This document shows, in pieces, positions 1-8,698 of a stretch of 64,000 bases of DNA; position 1 is the first letter of the stretch, and the number at the start of each line of letters is the position of its first letter. Source of the DNA: Gemmatimonadota bacterium (GTDB lineage: Bacteria; Gemmatimonadota; Gemmatimonadetes; Gemmatimonadales; Gemmatimonadaceae); assembly GCA_021324635.1 (NCBI GenBank), contig JAJPIS010000058.1, forward strand, positions 124,001-188,000, read 5' to 3'. The position numbers and the translations under genes were made by a program. The notes beneath the pieces are model-generated. The model had not been told where the DNA came from. It worked only from the letters and a program-made list of their open reading frames with translations, and made no database searches.

Positions 1-2028
1 GAGCGGAGCGCGAACCGGGGTGCCTGCGCGCAGTCGTGCCGAAAGGACTACGAGCTTCGGGACGGGATCTCGGGCGAGGTCCTCGACCGCGGGTACCTCA
101 TCTCGGCGCACGATCTGGCGGCGCACGCCGAGCTCGCCGGACTGGCCGCCGCCGGGATCCGGTGCCTCAAGATCGAGGGGCGCAAGAAGCGGCCGGAGTA
201 CGTGGCGACGGTCACCAGGCACTATCGCGAATGGCTGGATCGGCTGGCAGACGGTGATGATCGCGCGCCGGAGCCGGAGGAGATCGAGCCGCTGGTGCAG
301 ATCTACAGTCGGGGCTTCACGCCCGGGATGCTGCACGGCCGCGTCGGGCGGCAGTACGTCACCCGCGACTTCCCGGACAGCCGGGGCGCCGAGCTTGGCA
401 CCGTCGTCGGGGTCGGGCGCGGCGAGATCACCGTGCAGGTCGCGCGCGAGATTCGCCCCGGCGACGGTGTCGCCTTCGCGGCGCACGGTGAGCTCGGCCC
501 CGCCCGCCCCGCTCGGAGCGGCGGGATCGTTCGCGCCGTGCACGGCTCCGCCCGGGTCGCCGGCGGCTTCCGCCAGCGCCTCGTCGTGTCGGAGCTGTCG
601 GGGCACCCGGCGCTCGCCCCGCCGGTCGGCGCGACCGTCTTTCGGACAGCCGACGGGGCGCTGCTCGCGGCGAGCCGTGGCAGCTTCGCCCATGTCGATG
701 TGCCGGCCGCCCCGCGGCTCGCCGTCGACGTCCGGCTCTTCGGCGCGGCCGGCACGCCCCTCAAGGCCGTCTTCAGCGCCGGCGCCGGCGAGCGTGCGAC
801 GTCGGCCACCGTCCAGTCGACCGCGCCGCTCGCGCCCGCGGCTCGCCATCCGCTCGACGCCGCCACGCTGCGGGCGCAGCTCGGGCGGCTGGGGGAGACG
901 CCGTTCACGCTCGGCGCGATCGACTGCCGCGGACTCGGGGACGGTCTGTTCCTCCCCGTCAGCGAGCTCAATCGGTTGCGTCAGGACGCCGTCGCCGCGC
1001 TGCTCGACCAGCACGAGTGGATCGCCGCCGCGGAACGGAGCGCGCGCCCTGAGCCGACGGCGCTCGCCGAGCGGATGGCGCGGATCGAGGCGGCGGTCGG
1101 CGCGCTGCCCCGCGTCGCGCGAATCGCCGAGCGGACGAGCGGGCGCGCCTATCTACTGTCCGCGTCCGTCTACACGCTGGAGGACGCCCGCGCGGCCGCG
1201 GCGGCGGGCGCGTCCGAGGTCATCGTCGATCCGTTCCTCCGTCACCCGGTGCCACCGGCCGCGCACGTCGCCCGACTCGCCGAGGAGCTCTCCGCGAGCG
1301 GGACGGAGGTGTGGCTCCGGGCGCCGTCGATCATCCGCCCGCCCGAGCGCCGCGCGCTCACGAAGTGGCTCGACCTCGGGCTCCCGGTGCTGACCGGCCA
1401 CCTGGGCCTGGCCCGCGAGCTCGCGCGGGCGGGCCGACGTGTCGCCGCCGACTACGCCGCCAACTGCTTCAATCCGCACACGGCGGCCGCGCTCTTCGGG
1501 CTCGGCGTCGCGCGCGTGGTGTTGTCGGTCGAGCTCACCAGCGCCGAGATCGGGGCCCTGGTCGCGCCATGGTCAGGGGCCGGCTTCGGGGTCCTGATCT
1601 ACGGCCGGCCGGAGGGCATGACGATCGAGCACTGCGTGCTCTCCGCCGCGTTCGACCGCGAGCCGACGACCTGCCGCGATCTCTGCGTCGAGGCGCACCG
1701 GCACGTCGAGTTGACCGACCCGGCCGGCTACACCTTCGCCGTGGCGACCGACAGTGCCTGCCGGAACCGTCTGCTGCACTCGCGGCCGATCGAGGCGTCG
1801 GAGTTCCTCCCGGCGCTCTGGCGTTCGGGGCTCCGCGCCTTCCACCTCGTCTTCAACGTGCCGGGCGATCCCGTCGGCGGGCTCATGGCCGGCTATCGTG
1901 CCGCCCTGGATGCGATCGCCCGTCGGGCCGACCAGCCGGCCGCAGCCGACGCCTCCATGGACGGCTCCGATGTGCGCGCGCTCGTCGGCACGGCCTTCAC
2001 CCGCGGGCATTTCGCCCGTGCCGTGTAG
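1..2028 (+). CDS. Peptidase U32 family protein, 5' end cut by window edge
   Basis: The reading frame is open from base 1 with no start codon, so the N-terminal part lies outside the window; 675 residues are visible. Residues 5-17 carry the U32 signature NRGACAQSCRKDY. From about residue 383 a second barrel-like half follows, with the segment EGMTIEHCVL and the cysteines of TTCRDLC, so the protein is of the long two-part type. U32 members were named as collagenases, but the well-studied E. coli relatives RlhA and TrhP take part in hydroxylation of 23S rRNA and tRNA. An RNA-modification role is therefore as likely as proteolysis; the subfamily cannot be fixed by eye. recQ follows after a 12-bp tandem array. 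Confidence 0.85.
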   Translation, partial: ERSANRGACAQSCRKDYELRDGISGEVLDRGYLISAHDLAAHAELAGLAAAGIRCLKIEGRKKRPEYVATVTRHYREWLDRLADGDDRAPEPEEIEPLVQIYSRGFTPGMLHGRVGRQYVTRDFPDSRGAELGTVVGVGRGEITVQVAREIRPGDGVAFAAHGELGPARPARSGGIVRAVHGSARVAGGFRQRLVVSELSGHPALAPPVGATVFRTADGALLAASRGSFAHVDVPAAPRLAVDVRLFGAAGTPLKAVFSAGAGERATSATVQSTAPLAPAARHPLDAATLRAQLGRLGETPFTLGAIDCRGLGDGLFLPVSELNRLRQDAVAALLDQHEWIAAAERSARPEPTALAERMARIEAAVGALPRVARIAERTSGRAYLLSASVYTLEDARAAAAAGASEVIVDPFLRHPVPPAAHVARLAEELSASGTEVWLRAPSIIRPPERRALTKWLDLGLPVLTGHLGLARELARAGRRVAADYAANCFNPHTAAALFGLGVARVVLSVELTSAEIGALVAPWSGAGFGVLIYGRPEGMTIEHCVLSAAFDREPTTCRDLCVEAHRHVELTDPAGYTFAVATDSACRNRLLHSRPIEASEFLPALWRSGLRAFHLVFNVPGDPVGGLMAGYRAALDAIARRADQPAAADASMDGSDVRALVGTAFTRGHFARAV

Positions 2029-2064
2029 CGCACCGTGTCGCGCACCGTGTCGCGCACCGTGTCG
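2029..2064. repeat. 12-bp tandem array between U32 gene and recQ
   Basis: Three exact copies of CGCACCGTGTCG start directly after the TAG of the U32 gene, whose last codons resemble a further half copy. GTG codons inside the array are in frame with recQ but would only add the low-complexity residues SRTVSRTVSR. Confidence 0.9.
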
Positions 2065-2079
2065 CGCCGGGCGCCGCCT

Positions 2080-3852
2080 GTGACCGCCGACGCACTGCGT
2101 GTGCTCCACGACGCCTTCGGGTACGAGTCCTTCCGGCCGGGTCAGGAGCGGGCGGTCGCGTCGGTGCTGGCAGGCCGGGACACGCTGGTCGTGCTCCCGA
2201 CCGGCGGCGGCAAGTCGCTCTGCTTCCAGGTGCCGGCGCTGCTGCTCGATGGGCTGACGGTCGTCGTCTCGCCGCTCATCTCGCTCATGAAGGACCAGGT
2301 GGACGCGCTGACGGCCCGAGGGTTGCCGGCCACGTTCATCAACAGCTCGCTCTCGTCCTCCGACGTCGCCGACCGTATGGCGCGCGCCGCGCGCGGCGAG
2401 TGGCGGTTGCTGTACGTGGCGCCGGAGCGGTTCGACCATGGGCCCACGGCCGAGCGACTGCGTGCGGCCGGGGTCTCACTCCTGGCGGTCGACGAAGCGC
2501 ACTGCATCAGCGAGTGGGGCCACGACTTTCGCCCGAGCTACCGGCGCGTGCGCGCGATTCGCGCGGCGCTCGGCGACCCGACGACCATCGCCCTGACGGC
2601 GACGGCCACGCCCGCCGTGCGTCGCGACATCGCCGAGCAGTTGGGGCTGCGCGCGCCCGACACCGTCATCACGGGGTTCGACCGCCGCAACCTGCACTAT
2701 CATGTGATCCGCACCCGCAACGACGCCGAGAAGGATGCCACGCTGGTCGACCTCCTGCGCACGCACCCGGGCCAGGCGGTCGTCTATGCCGCGACACGCA
2801 AGGCGGTCGACCGGCTCGCGGCCGTGCTCCAGGACTCGGGGTTCGCGGCGGCGAGCTATCACGGCGGCCAGAGCGACGATCAACGGCACGCGGCCCAGGA
2901 CGCGTTCATGTCCGAGCGGGTGAAGGCGATCGTGGCGACGAACGCGTTCGGCATGGGCATCGACAAGGCCAACGTTCGCCTGGTCGTGCACCACGCGATG
3001 CCGGGCTCGCTGGAGGCGTACTATCAGGAGGCGGGCCGCGCCGGGCGCAACGGGCAGCGCGCGAACTGCGTCCTGTTGCACGCCTTTCAGGACCGGTTCA
3101 CGCACGAGTTCCTGATCACCGGCGTGCGCGCGGTGCCGAGCGCCGGCGGCCGGCGGGGGCGGGACGATGCCCGGGCCGGCGACCAGACGCCCGAGGGCCG
3201 GCGCCGGGCGGCCGAGCTGGCGAAGCTCGACATCATGCAGCGCTATGCGTACGCGCGGACCTGCCGCCGGACGTTCATCCTCCGGTATTTCGGCGACCCG
3301 GCAGCGCCCGGCGAGTGCGATGGCTGTGACAATTGCCTCGGGAACCACCGCGCGGCGGTCATCCCCGACGTCCGGGCACGGTTTCGGCGCGGAGGGAGTC
3401 CCCGGGGGCTGCCCGCGGCTGGCGGGAGGGGATCGGCGGGGCTGGCGGATCGGGCCGGGCAGCGCCCACCGACTCGCGCCGGCGGGCCGACGGCCGCCGA
3501 CGCCGCGCTCGGCCCCGCCGATCTCCTCCTCTTCGAGACCCTGCGGACGGTGCGCTCCGAGCTGGCGCGGCGGGACGCCGTCCCCGCCTACGTCGTCTTC
3601 CCTGATCGGACCCTGCTCGAGATGGCGGCGCGCCGGCCGCGATCGCTCACGGCGATGGCCGAGGTGCCGGGCGTGGGCCCGGTCAAGCTCGAGCGCTACG
3701 GCGAGCTGTTCCTGCGGGCCGTACGTGGGCAGGATTCGGCATCGCCACCTGCGGCCTGTCCGCCTGCGGCCGGTCCGCCTGCGGCGACCATGGGTGGGGG
3801 GCCGGCGCCCGCCCGCTCCGCGCCCGACGCCAGACCACCCGAGATCACCTGA
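2080..3852 (+). CDS. recQ: ATP-dependent DNA helicase RecQ
   Basis: A 3'-5' superfamily 2 DNA helicase of recombination and repair. From a GTG start at 2080 the protein has 590 residues: Walker A TGGGKS at 41-46, DEAH at 138-141 followed by [14 protein letters not shown], motif III TATATP, and the arginine-finger region [11 protein letters not shown]. The RecQ zinc-binding cysteines are in CRRTF and CDGCDNC (about 395-428), and an HRDC domain covers roughly 490-560 ([26 protein letters not shown]). The 2080 start is preferred because the only in-frame starts upstream lie in a tandem repeat. A Pro/Ala-rich tail follows the HRDC domain. The next gene starts 5 bp downstream, so co-transcription is likely. 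Confidence 0.96.
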   Translation: MTADALRVLHDAFGYESFRPGQERAVASVLAGRDTLVVLPTGGGKSLCFQVPALLLDGLTVVVSPLISLMKDQVDALTARGLPATFINSSLSSSDVADRMARAARGEWRLLYVAPERFDHGPTAERLRAAGVSLLAVDEAHCISEWGHDFRPSYRRVRAIRAALGDPTTIALTATATPAVRRDIAEQLGLRAPDTVITGFDRRNLHYHVIRTRNDAEKDATLVDLLRTHPGQAVVYAATRKAVDRLAAVLQDSGFAAASYHGGQSDDQRHAAQDAFMSERVKAIVATNAFGMGIDKANVRLVVHHAMPGSLEAYYQEAGRAGRNGQRANCVLLHAFQDRFTHEFLITGVRAVPSAGGRRGRDDARAGDQTPEGRRRAAELAKLDIMQRYAYARTCRRTFILRYFGDPAAPGECDGCDNCLGNHRAAVIPDVRARFRRGGSPRGLPAAGGRGSAGLADRAGQRPPTRAGGPTAADAALGPADLLLFETLRTVRSELARRDAVPAYVVFPDRTLLEMAARRPRSLTAMAEVPGVGPVKLERYGELFLRAVRGQDSASPPAACPPAAGPPAATMGGGPAPARSAPDARPPEIT

Positions 3853-3857
3853 CGGTT

Positions 3858-5075
3858 ATGGACGACGCGCTCTATTTCACGGACCAGCACCTCGCGGTGC
3901 GCGAGATGGTGAGAAGCTTTGCCCGGGAGGAGGTCGCGCCCATCGCCGCCACCTTCGACGCCCGCGGCGAGTTCCCCTGGGCGACGGTCAAGCGCATGGC
4001 GGAGCTCGGGCTCCTCGGGGTGCCCTGGCCCGAGCAGCTCGGCGGCGCGGGCCTCGATCTCCTCAGCTACATCACGGTCATCCACGAGCTGGCCAAGGTC
4101 GATGCGTCGCACGCCATCACCATCTCGGCGCACACGACGCTCGGCACCTCGCCGATCGTGAACTTCGGCACCCAGGCCCAGCGGGAGCGGTACGTGCCGC
4201 TGCTCGCGGCCGGTCGCGTGCTCGGAGGGTTCGGGTTGACGGAACCGACCGCCGGGAGCGACGCCGCGGGGACGCGGACGACGGCCGTCCGCCGGGGCAA
4301 TTGCTACGTCCTCAACGGCTCGAAGATCTTCATCACGCACGGCGGCGTCGGCGAGATCTTCGTCGTGACCGCGGTGACCGACCCCGGCGCCGGGCCGCGC
4401 GGCATCAGCTCGTTCATCGTCACCAAGCCGACGGTCGACTTGGAGCGGGCGCGCAGCGTGGGGATCGGCCACGACGACTCACTGCCGGCCATGGCGGGGT
4501 TCCGGGCCGGCAAGAAAGAGGACAAGCTCGGGTGGCGCGCGTCGGACACGCGTGAGCTGCTGTTCGAGGATGTGGAAGTCCCGGCGGAGAACATGCTCGG
4601 GGCGGAAGGGAGCGGCTTCACCAACTTCATGCGAACGCTCGACTATGGCCGGATCGGGCTCGCCGCGCTGGCGCTCGGGCTCGCCGAGGGGGCGTTCGAG
4701 CAGGCCTTGCGCTACGGGGCCGTGCGGCGGCAGTTCGGCCAGCCGATCGCCCAGTTTCAGGGCGTGCAGTTTCAGCTCTCGGACATGGCGACGGAGATCG
4801 AGGCCGGGAAGCATCTCCTCTTCCACGCCGCCTGGCTCGCCCAGCACGGCAAGTCCGTGACGCAGGCGGCGGCGATGGCGAAGCTGTTCTGTAGCGAGCT
4901 CGCGATGCGGGCCACGATCAAGGCCGTCCAGATCCACGGCGGCTACGGATATACCAAGGACTACCCGGTCGAGCGGATGATGCGCGACGCGAAGATCTGT
5001 GAGATCGGGGAAGGGACGTCGGAAATTCAGCGGCTCGTGATCGCCCGCCAGCTCCTCAAGGACCTCCTCGATTGA
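3858..5075 (+). CDS. Acyl-CoA dehydrogenase
   Basis: A FAD-dependent enzyme of acyl-CoA beta-oxidation or amino-acid catabolism that passes electrons to ETF. The 405 residues carry the FAD/substrate motif [25 protein letters not shown], and the C-terminal [20 protein letters not shown]. The EGTSEIQ segment at 385-391 holds the position of the catalytic glutamate of short- and medium-chain enzymes. Between FIVTKPT and AGKKEDKLG there are about 20 more residues than usual (around 195-215). Substrate chain length cannot be told from sequence. It starts 5 bp after recQ, which has no metabolic link. Confidence 0.94.
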   Translation: MDDALYFTDQHLAVREMVRSFAREEVAPIAATFDARGEFPWATVKRMAELGLLGVPWPEQLGGAGLDLLSYITVIHELAKVDASHAITISAHTTLGTSPIVNFGTQAQRERYVPLLAAGRVLGGFGLTEPTAGSDAAGTRTTAVRRGNCYVLNGSKIFITHGGVGEIFVVTAVTDPGAGPRGISSFIVTKPTVDLERARSVGIGHDDSLPAMAGFRAGKKEDKLGWRASDTRELLFEDVEVPAENMLGAEGSGFTNFMRTLDYGRIGLAALALGLAEGAFEQALRYGAVRRQFGQPIAQFQGVQFQLSDMATEIEAGKHLLFHAAWLAQHGKSVTQAAAMAKLFCSELAMRATIKAVQIHGGYGYTKDYPVERMMRDAKICEIGEGTSEIQRLVIARQLLKDLLD

Positions 5076-5192
5076 GGCGACCGAGGCTGCGCGGCGCGCC
5101 CACCGGCGCGGCACCCGGAGCCGGGTGGCCGAGCGACCGCACCCGCGACCGGCCGTGTGCCGGCGCGGGCATTCGTCACACGGTGGAGTCAG

Positions 5193-6803
5193 ATGAAACG
5201 CGAGATCCTGATCAACGCGAACCCGCGCGAGACGCGGGTCGCGATTCTGGAGGACGACCAGCTCGTTGAGCTTCTCGTCGACCGGCCCGAAGCACGGCGC
5301 ATGGTCGGCGACATCTATCTCGGGAAGGTCGAAGCGGTGCTGCCGGGCATTCAGGCGGCGTTCGTCGATATCGGCACGGAGAAGAGCGCGTTCCTCCACG
5401 CATCGGACCTCGTGCACGACGAGGGCGACGACGACGAGGACGACGCGGGGGACGGCGACGGGAGTGACGACGGCGAGCAGCCGGACGCCGACGCGCCGGC
5501 CGCCCGGGCGCCGGCGGGTGCCGACGGCGGGAGTGGCGGCGACGGCGGGCCGCCGCGTGCGGTGCCGATCCAGGACCTCGTCAAGCGCGGCCAGGAGATG
5601 CTCGTGCAGGTCTCCAAGGAGCCGATCTCCACCAAGGGGCCGCGGGTCACCGCCCAGATCTCGCTCGCGGGACGGTTCCTGGTGTACATGCCGGACGCCA
5701 CGCGCGTCGGCGTCAGTCGGAAGATCGGCGACCGCGCCGAGCGCCAGCGGCTGCGCGAGATGGTGCAGGCGGTGCTGCCCGACAAGAGTGGCGGCGTCAT
5801 CGTGCGCACGGTCGGGGAAGATGCGACCCAGGAGACTTTCCGCCGCGAGCTCTCGGCCCTCATCAGCACGTGGAAGCGCGTCAAGCGGAAGACCCGCTTC
5901 GTCCGGGCACCCGCCCTCGTGCACCGCGAGACGAGCCTCACGCGGGGCATCATCCGTGATCTGTTCAGCGACAAGGTCGACGGGTTGACGGTCGACTCCA
6001 AGCAGCTCTACAACGAGATCGCCGAGTACCTCCAGGGGATCGCGCCCGACCTGATCGATCGGGTCAAGCTCTACGAGGAGCCGGTGCCGCTCTTCGACAA
6101 GGCCCAGATCGAGACCGAGATCCGCGACCTGTTCAAGCGGCGCTGCGACCTTCCCTCGGGCGGGTACCTGATCATCGAGCCGACCGAGGCGCTCGTGTCG
6201 ATCGACGTCAACTCGGGGCGTTACACCGGCAAGAAGGACCCGGAGAAGACGATCCTCAGGACGAACCTGGAAGCGGCGCGCGAGGTGGCCCGGCAGCTCC
6301 GGCTGCGCGACGTCGGTGGCATCATCGTCTGCGACTTCATCGACATGGAGACGCGGGCGAACCGCGACCGGGTGCTCCAGGAGCTTCGTACCCACCTCGG
6401 CCGGGATCGGGCCCGCACCAAGGCCTTCGCCGTGAGTGACCTGGGCCTGATCGAGATGACGCGCCAGCGCGTTCGCCAGAGCCATCTCCAGAGCATGACC
6501 GAGCCGTGCCCCACCTGCCATGGCACCGGCCGCGTGTTCACCCCCGAGGTGATCGTCAGACGCGTGGAGCGCTCGCTCCGGCGCATCATCGTCGAGGGGA
6601 AGCGGGACAACCTCCTCATCAAGCTCCACCCCGACGTCGCGATGTACGTGCTCGAGCACGAGCAGGACCTCGCCCGCAAGCTGGAGAAGGGCGCGGGCTT
6701 CTCGCTCGAGCTCCGCGACGATCCGCTCCTCCGCCCCGACGAGTTCAAGATCGTGGTCAAGGGCGCCGGCCGGGATGTGACGCAACAGTACGCGGTCGCC
6801 TGA
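5193..6803 (+). CDS. rng: Ribonuclease G/E family endoribonuclease
   Basis: An endoribonuclease for rRNA maturation and mRNA decay. The 536-residue protein starts MKREILINANPRETR at ATG 5193, behind a GGTGGAG ribosome site. The N-terminal S1 domain is interrupted by a very acidic, Gly/Ala-rich insert at about 75-121. The catalytic part contains SIDVNSGRYTG (Asp 338) and DFIDM (381-385), the magnesium-site motifs of RNase E/G, and the zinc-link CPTC at 439-442. There is no long RNase E-type scaffold tail, so RNase G is the better name. It lies upstream of rplU-rpmA, a common arrangement, here broken by a gene on the other strand. Confidence 0.95.
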   Translation: MKREILINANPRETRVAILEDDQLVELLVDRPEARRMVGDIYLGKVEAVLPGIQAAFVDIGTEKSAFLHASDLVHDEGDDDEDDAGDGDGSDDGEQPDADAPAARAPAGADGGSGGDGGPPRAVPIQDLVKRGQEMLVQVSKEPISTKGPRVTAQISLAGRFLVYMPDATRVGVSRKIGDRAERQRLREMVQAVLPDKSGGVIVRTVGEDATQETFRRELSALISTWKRVKRKTRFVRAPALVHRETSLTRGIIRDLFSDKVDGLTVDSKQLYNEIAEYLQGIAPDLIDRVKLYEEPVPLFDKAQIETEIRDLFKRRCDLPSGGYLIIEPTEALVSIDVNSGRYTGKKDPEKTILRTNLEAAREVARQLRLRDVGGIIVCDFIDMETRANRDRVLQELRTHLGRDRARTKAFAVSDLGLIEMTRQRVRQSHLQSMTEPCPTCHGTGRVFTPEVIVRRVERSLRRIIVEGKRDNLLIKLHPDVAMYVLEHEQDLARKLEKGAGFSLELRDDPLLRPDEFKIVVKGAGRDVTQQYAVA

Positions 6804-6867
6804 GGCGCCCCGGTGGGTATCGCCCCGGCCGTCACACTGCCCTCGATCTAGCTCCCGATCTCCCGAC

Positions 6868-6902
6868 GACCCGCCCCACGCGCGCCGCGCCTGGGGCGGG
6901 TC
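6868..6902. terminator. Stem-loop between convergent rng and cupin gene
   Basis: An 11-bp perfect inverted repeat (GACCCGCCCCA with TGGGGCGGGTC, 13-nt loop) lies 65 bp after the rng stop and 103 bp before the end of the convergent cupin gene. There is no T-run, so a bidirectional terminator is only probable. Confidence 0.5.
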
Positions 6903-6973
6903 GCATCCGGGAGCGCATCCGGGAGCGCATCCGGGAGCGCATCCGGGAGCGCATCCGGGAGCGCATCCGGGAG
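6902..6973. repeat. 12-bp tandem array, six exact copies
   Basis: CGCATCCGGGAG is repeated six times without a mismatch in the 200-bp gap between rng and the cupin gene. It would be translatable on both strands as a simple dipeptide or tetrapeptide repeat, but no gene covers it. The perfect copies suggest recent slippage. Confidence 0.95.
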
Positions 6974-7004
6974 CCCGGCCGCTCCCCGTCGCCGTCGAGT
7001 CGAA

Positions 7005-7952
7005 TCAGCGAGATCGGTCGGCGCCGAACGCCAGGAGCAGGACCGTGGCCGGGCTCGTCCCGCGATTCCCAACCGTCCTCGGCGCGGCGCTGGCCTCGAC
7101 GATCGGGCGATAGCCGGTGACCGTGCCGCGCGGACCGAACCAGGCCAACTGCCCCGGCGGGCCGGCGACCGCGGCGTGGCCGCCGTCGGCGTCGTCCGAC
7201 TCGAGCGCGACCGGGGAGACGGCCACGAGGAGCATCGCCCGCGCACCGCCCGGCAGGGGGCAGCGTGCCCCGGCGGCCAGCACGAGCCGCGTCACCTGCC
7301 ACTGGTCGGCCGTGAGCGGCCGCGCGGCCGCACAGCCGCCCAGCGAACCGCCCGGCGAACCGCCCAGCGAACCGCCCGGCGAACCCCCCGGCGAACCCCC
7401 TGGCGAACCCCCTGGCGAACCCCCCGGGCCGGCGCCCCCGCCACGCTCCGCCCGTTCGTCTGGGCCGCTCGCGGGGCCGGTGCCGCCCTCCGCGTCGCAG
7501 CCGCCGCACCGCTTCACCCCGGACGCGGGGCTCAGGAGCTCGATCGTGATGTTGTGGAAGGGCCTCGCGGCCCGATTCGCGACCGAGTGCACGAAGCCCC
7601 CGCCGGCGTATTCGACCGCGCCGTCGTGCAGCACGAGGTGTCGCTCGGGACCCCCCACCGGGGCGCTCGTGATGTCGGCGTCGCCGAGGGCGACGAACAG
7701 GTAGTCGTAGTCATGTCGGTGCGGCAGCGTCGACGCGTGGGGCGCCGCCGTGACATCGAAGACCCGGACGTCGCCGGTGGTGAGCACCAGGTGATGACTC
7801 GGCTCGGCGGTGATCGCGACCGTCGGCGCCTGGCCGGCCGCGCGTGCGGCGGCTCCGCCGCAGCCGATCCCCAGCACGGCCCCAGCGACCGCCGCCCGCA
7901 CTGTCCGGGCGGCTCGGGCCGGGTTGACGGGCCGGGCGGCGCCGAGTATCAT
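7005..7952 (-). CDS. Secreted cupin-domain protein with Gly-Ser-Pro repeat linker
   Basis: The 315-residue protein begins MILGAARPVNPARAAR and has a hydrophobic leader ending near GAAARAAGQA, so export is likely. A cupin-like half follows (TLPHRHDYDYLFVALGDADI, GAVEYAGGGFVHSVAN, HNITIEL); the HRHDYDY segment supplies the usual metal-binding histidines. A glycine-rich linker of seven GGSP/GGSL units, encoded by a 12-bp tandem array at 7341-7424, leads to a second module that may be a degenerate cupin (WQVTRLVLAAGARCPLPGGARAMLLVAVSP). The function is unknown. The gene lies between rng and rplU on the opposite strand, and its start codon sits inside the -10 box of the rplU promoter. No ribosome site is visible, so the start is uncertain. 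Confidence 0.75.
   Translation of the reverse strand: MILGAARPVNPARAARTVRAAVAGAVLGIGCGGAAARAAGQAPTVAITAEPSHHLVLTTGDVRVFDVTAAPHASTLPHRHDYDYLFVALGDADITSAPVGGPERHLVLHDGAVEYAGGGFVHSVANRAARPFHNITIELLSPASGVKRCGGCDAEGGTGPASGPDERAERGGGAGPGGSPGGSPGGSPGGSPGGSLGGSPGGSLGGCAAARPLTADQWQVTRLVLAAGARCPLPGGARAMLLVAVSPVALESDDADGGHAAVAGPPGQLAWFGPRGTVTGYRPIVEASAAPRTVGNRGTSPATVLLLAFGADRSR
7341..7424. repeat. 12-bp coding tandem array in the cupin gene
   Basis: Seven 12-bp units of the form CRGCGAACCSCC, with the first base varying, encode the GGSP/GGSL linker of the cupin protein. Unit length equals that of the intergenic array 370 bp away, but the sequence differs. Confidence 0.9.
7924..7952 (+). promoter_or_regulatory. 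rplU-rpmA promoter
   Basis: TTGACG (7924-7929), a 17-bp spacer and TATCAT (7947-7952) make a near-consensus housekeeping promoter 43 bp before the rplU start. The -10 box overlaps the ATG of the divergent cupin gene. Confidence 0.75.
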
Positions 7953-7994
7953 AAAAGGCTGTAACCTCTTCTCTGCTCTCAACTTCCTGTCGCC

Positions 7995-8312
7995 ATGCCT
8001 TACGCCATCATCCGGACGGCCGGCAAGCAGTATCGGGTCGAGCCGGGCAAAGTGCTCCGGGTGCCGAGCATCGCCGCCGAGGCCGGGTCCGAGATCACCT
8101 TCGACGAGGTCCTCGTGTCCTCGGACGGGTCGACCGTCCGGGCCGGCGCTCCGCTGCTCGACGGTGCGCGGGTGACCGGCGAGATCGTGCGCCACGGGCT
8201 CGATCGCAAGATCGTCGTCTTCAAGTTCAAGCGCCGGAAGAACTACGCCCGCAAGCAGGGCCATCGGCAGGGCTTCACGGAAGTTCGCATCCGCGACATC
8301 TCGGTCGCGTGA
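7995..8312 (+). CDS. rplU: Ribosomal protein bL21
   Basis: Large-subunit ribosomal protein that binds 23S rRNA. The 105 residues show the family pattern [19 protein letters not shown] at the N-terminus and [20 protein letters not shown] near the C-terminus, at the usual full length. It is the first gene of the rplU-rpmA pair; rpmA begins 33 bp downstream. A good promoter lies just upstream, and transcription should end at the hairpin after rpmA. Confidence 0.98.
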   Translation: MPYAIIRTAGKQYRVEPGKVLRVPSIAAEAGSEITFDEVLVSSDGSTVRAGAPLLDGARVTGEIVRHGLDRKIVVFKFKRRKNYARKQGHRQGFTEVRIRDISVA

Positions 8313-8345
8313 CCGGGCGCGATTCGTCATCAGGAGCATCTCTCC

Positions 8346-8612
8346 ATGGCTCATAAGAAGGGCGTCGGCTCCTCGCGCAACGGCCGCGACAGCAACCCGC
8401 AGTATCGCGGCGTCAAGAAGTTCGGCGGCGAGCGCGTGCGAGCGGGGAACATCATCGTTCGCCAGTGCGGCACCAAGTGGCACCCTGGCCGCAACGTCGG
8501 CCTGGGCAGCGACTTCACGATCTTCGCCCTCATCGACGGCGTCGTGAAGTACGAGCACAAGAACCGCACCCGCTACAAGGTCAGCGTCTACCCGCCGCCG
8601 GCCGCCGAGTAG
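8346..8612 (+). CDS. rpmA: Ribosomal protein bL27
   Basis: Large-subunit protein whose N-terminal tail reaches the peptidyl-transferase centre. The 88 residues start directly with [17 protein letters not shown], so the cleaved extension known from Firmicutes is absent. The core [19 protein letters not shown] and [10 protein letters not shown] are typical. obgE, the frequent third gene of this operon, is not here; a perfect terminator follows instead. Confidence 0.98.
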   Translation: MAHKKGVGSSRNGRDSNPQYRGVKKFGGERVRAGNIIVRQCGTKWHPGRNVGLGSDFTIFALIDGVVKYEHKNRTRYKVSVYPPPAAE

Positions 8613-8630
8613 GGGCCGAGTCACCCGATT

Positions 8631-8670
8631 GACGAATCCCACGCGCGGTGCGCGTGGGATTCGTCTTTGT
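8631..8670. terminator. Rho-independent terminator after rpmA
   Basis: A perfect 16-bp stem (GACGAATCCCACGCGC and its complement, 3-nt loop, 8631-8665) followed by TTTGT lies 18 bp after the rpmA stop and 28 bp before the end of the convergent amidohydrolase gene. It can serve both strands. Confidence 0.9.
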
Positions 8671-8698
8671 ACGGGCGACGGAGGCCTGCCGGCCGCTG

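Noticed and set aside
2035-2079. Earlier GTG start for recQ at 2035
   Set aside because: It would add only residues from the 12-bp tandem array; family likeness starts after GTG 2080.
4479-6785. A 768-residue minus-strand frame opposite the acyl-CoA dehydrogenase and rng
   Set aside because: No motif or leader; a composition-driven frame opposite two clear genes.
7005-8642. A 545-residue minus-strand frame covering the cupin gene and the rplU-rpmA region
   Set aside because: The part beyond 7952 is antisense to two certain ribosomal-protein genes; the leader peptide starts at 7952.
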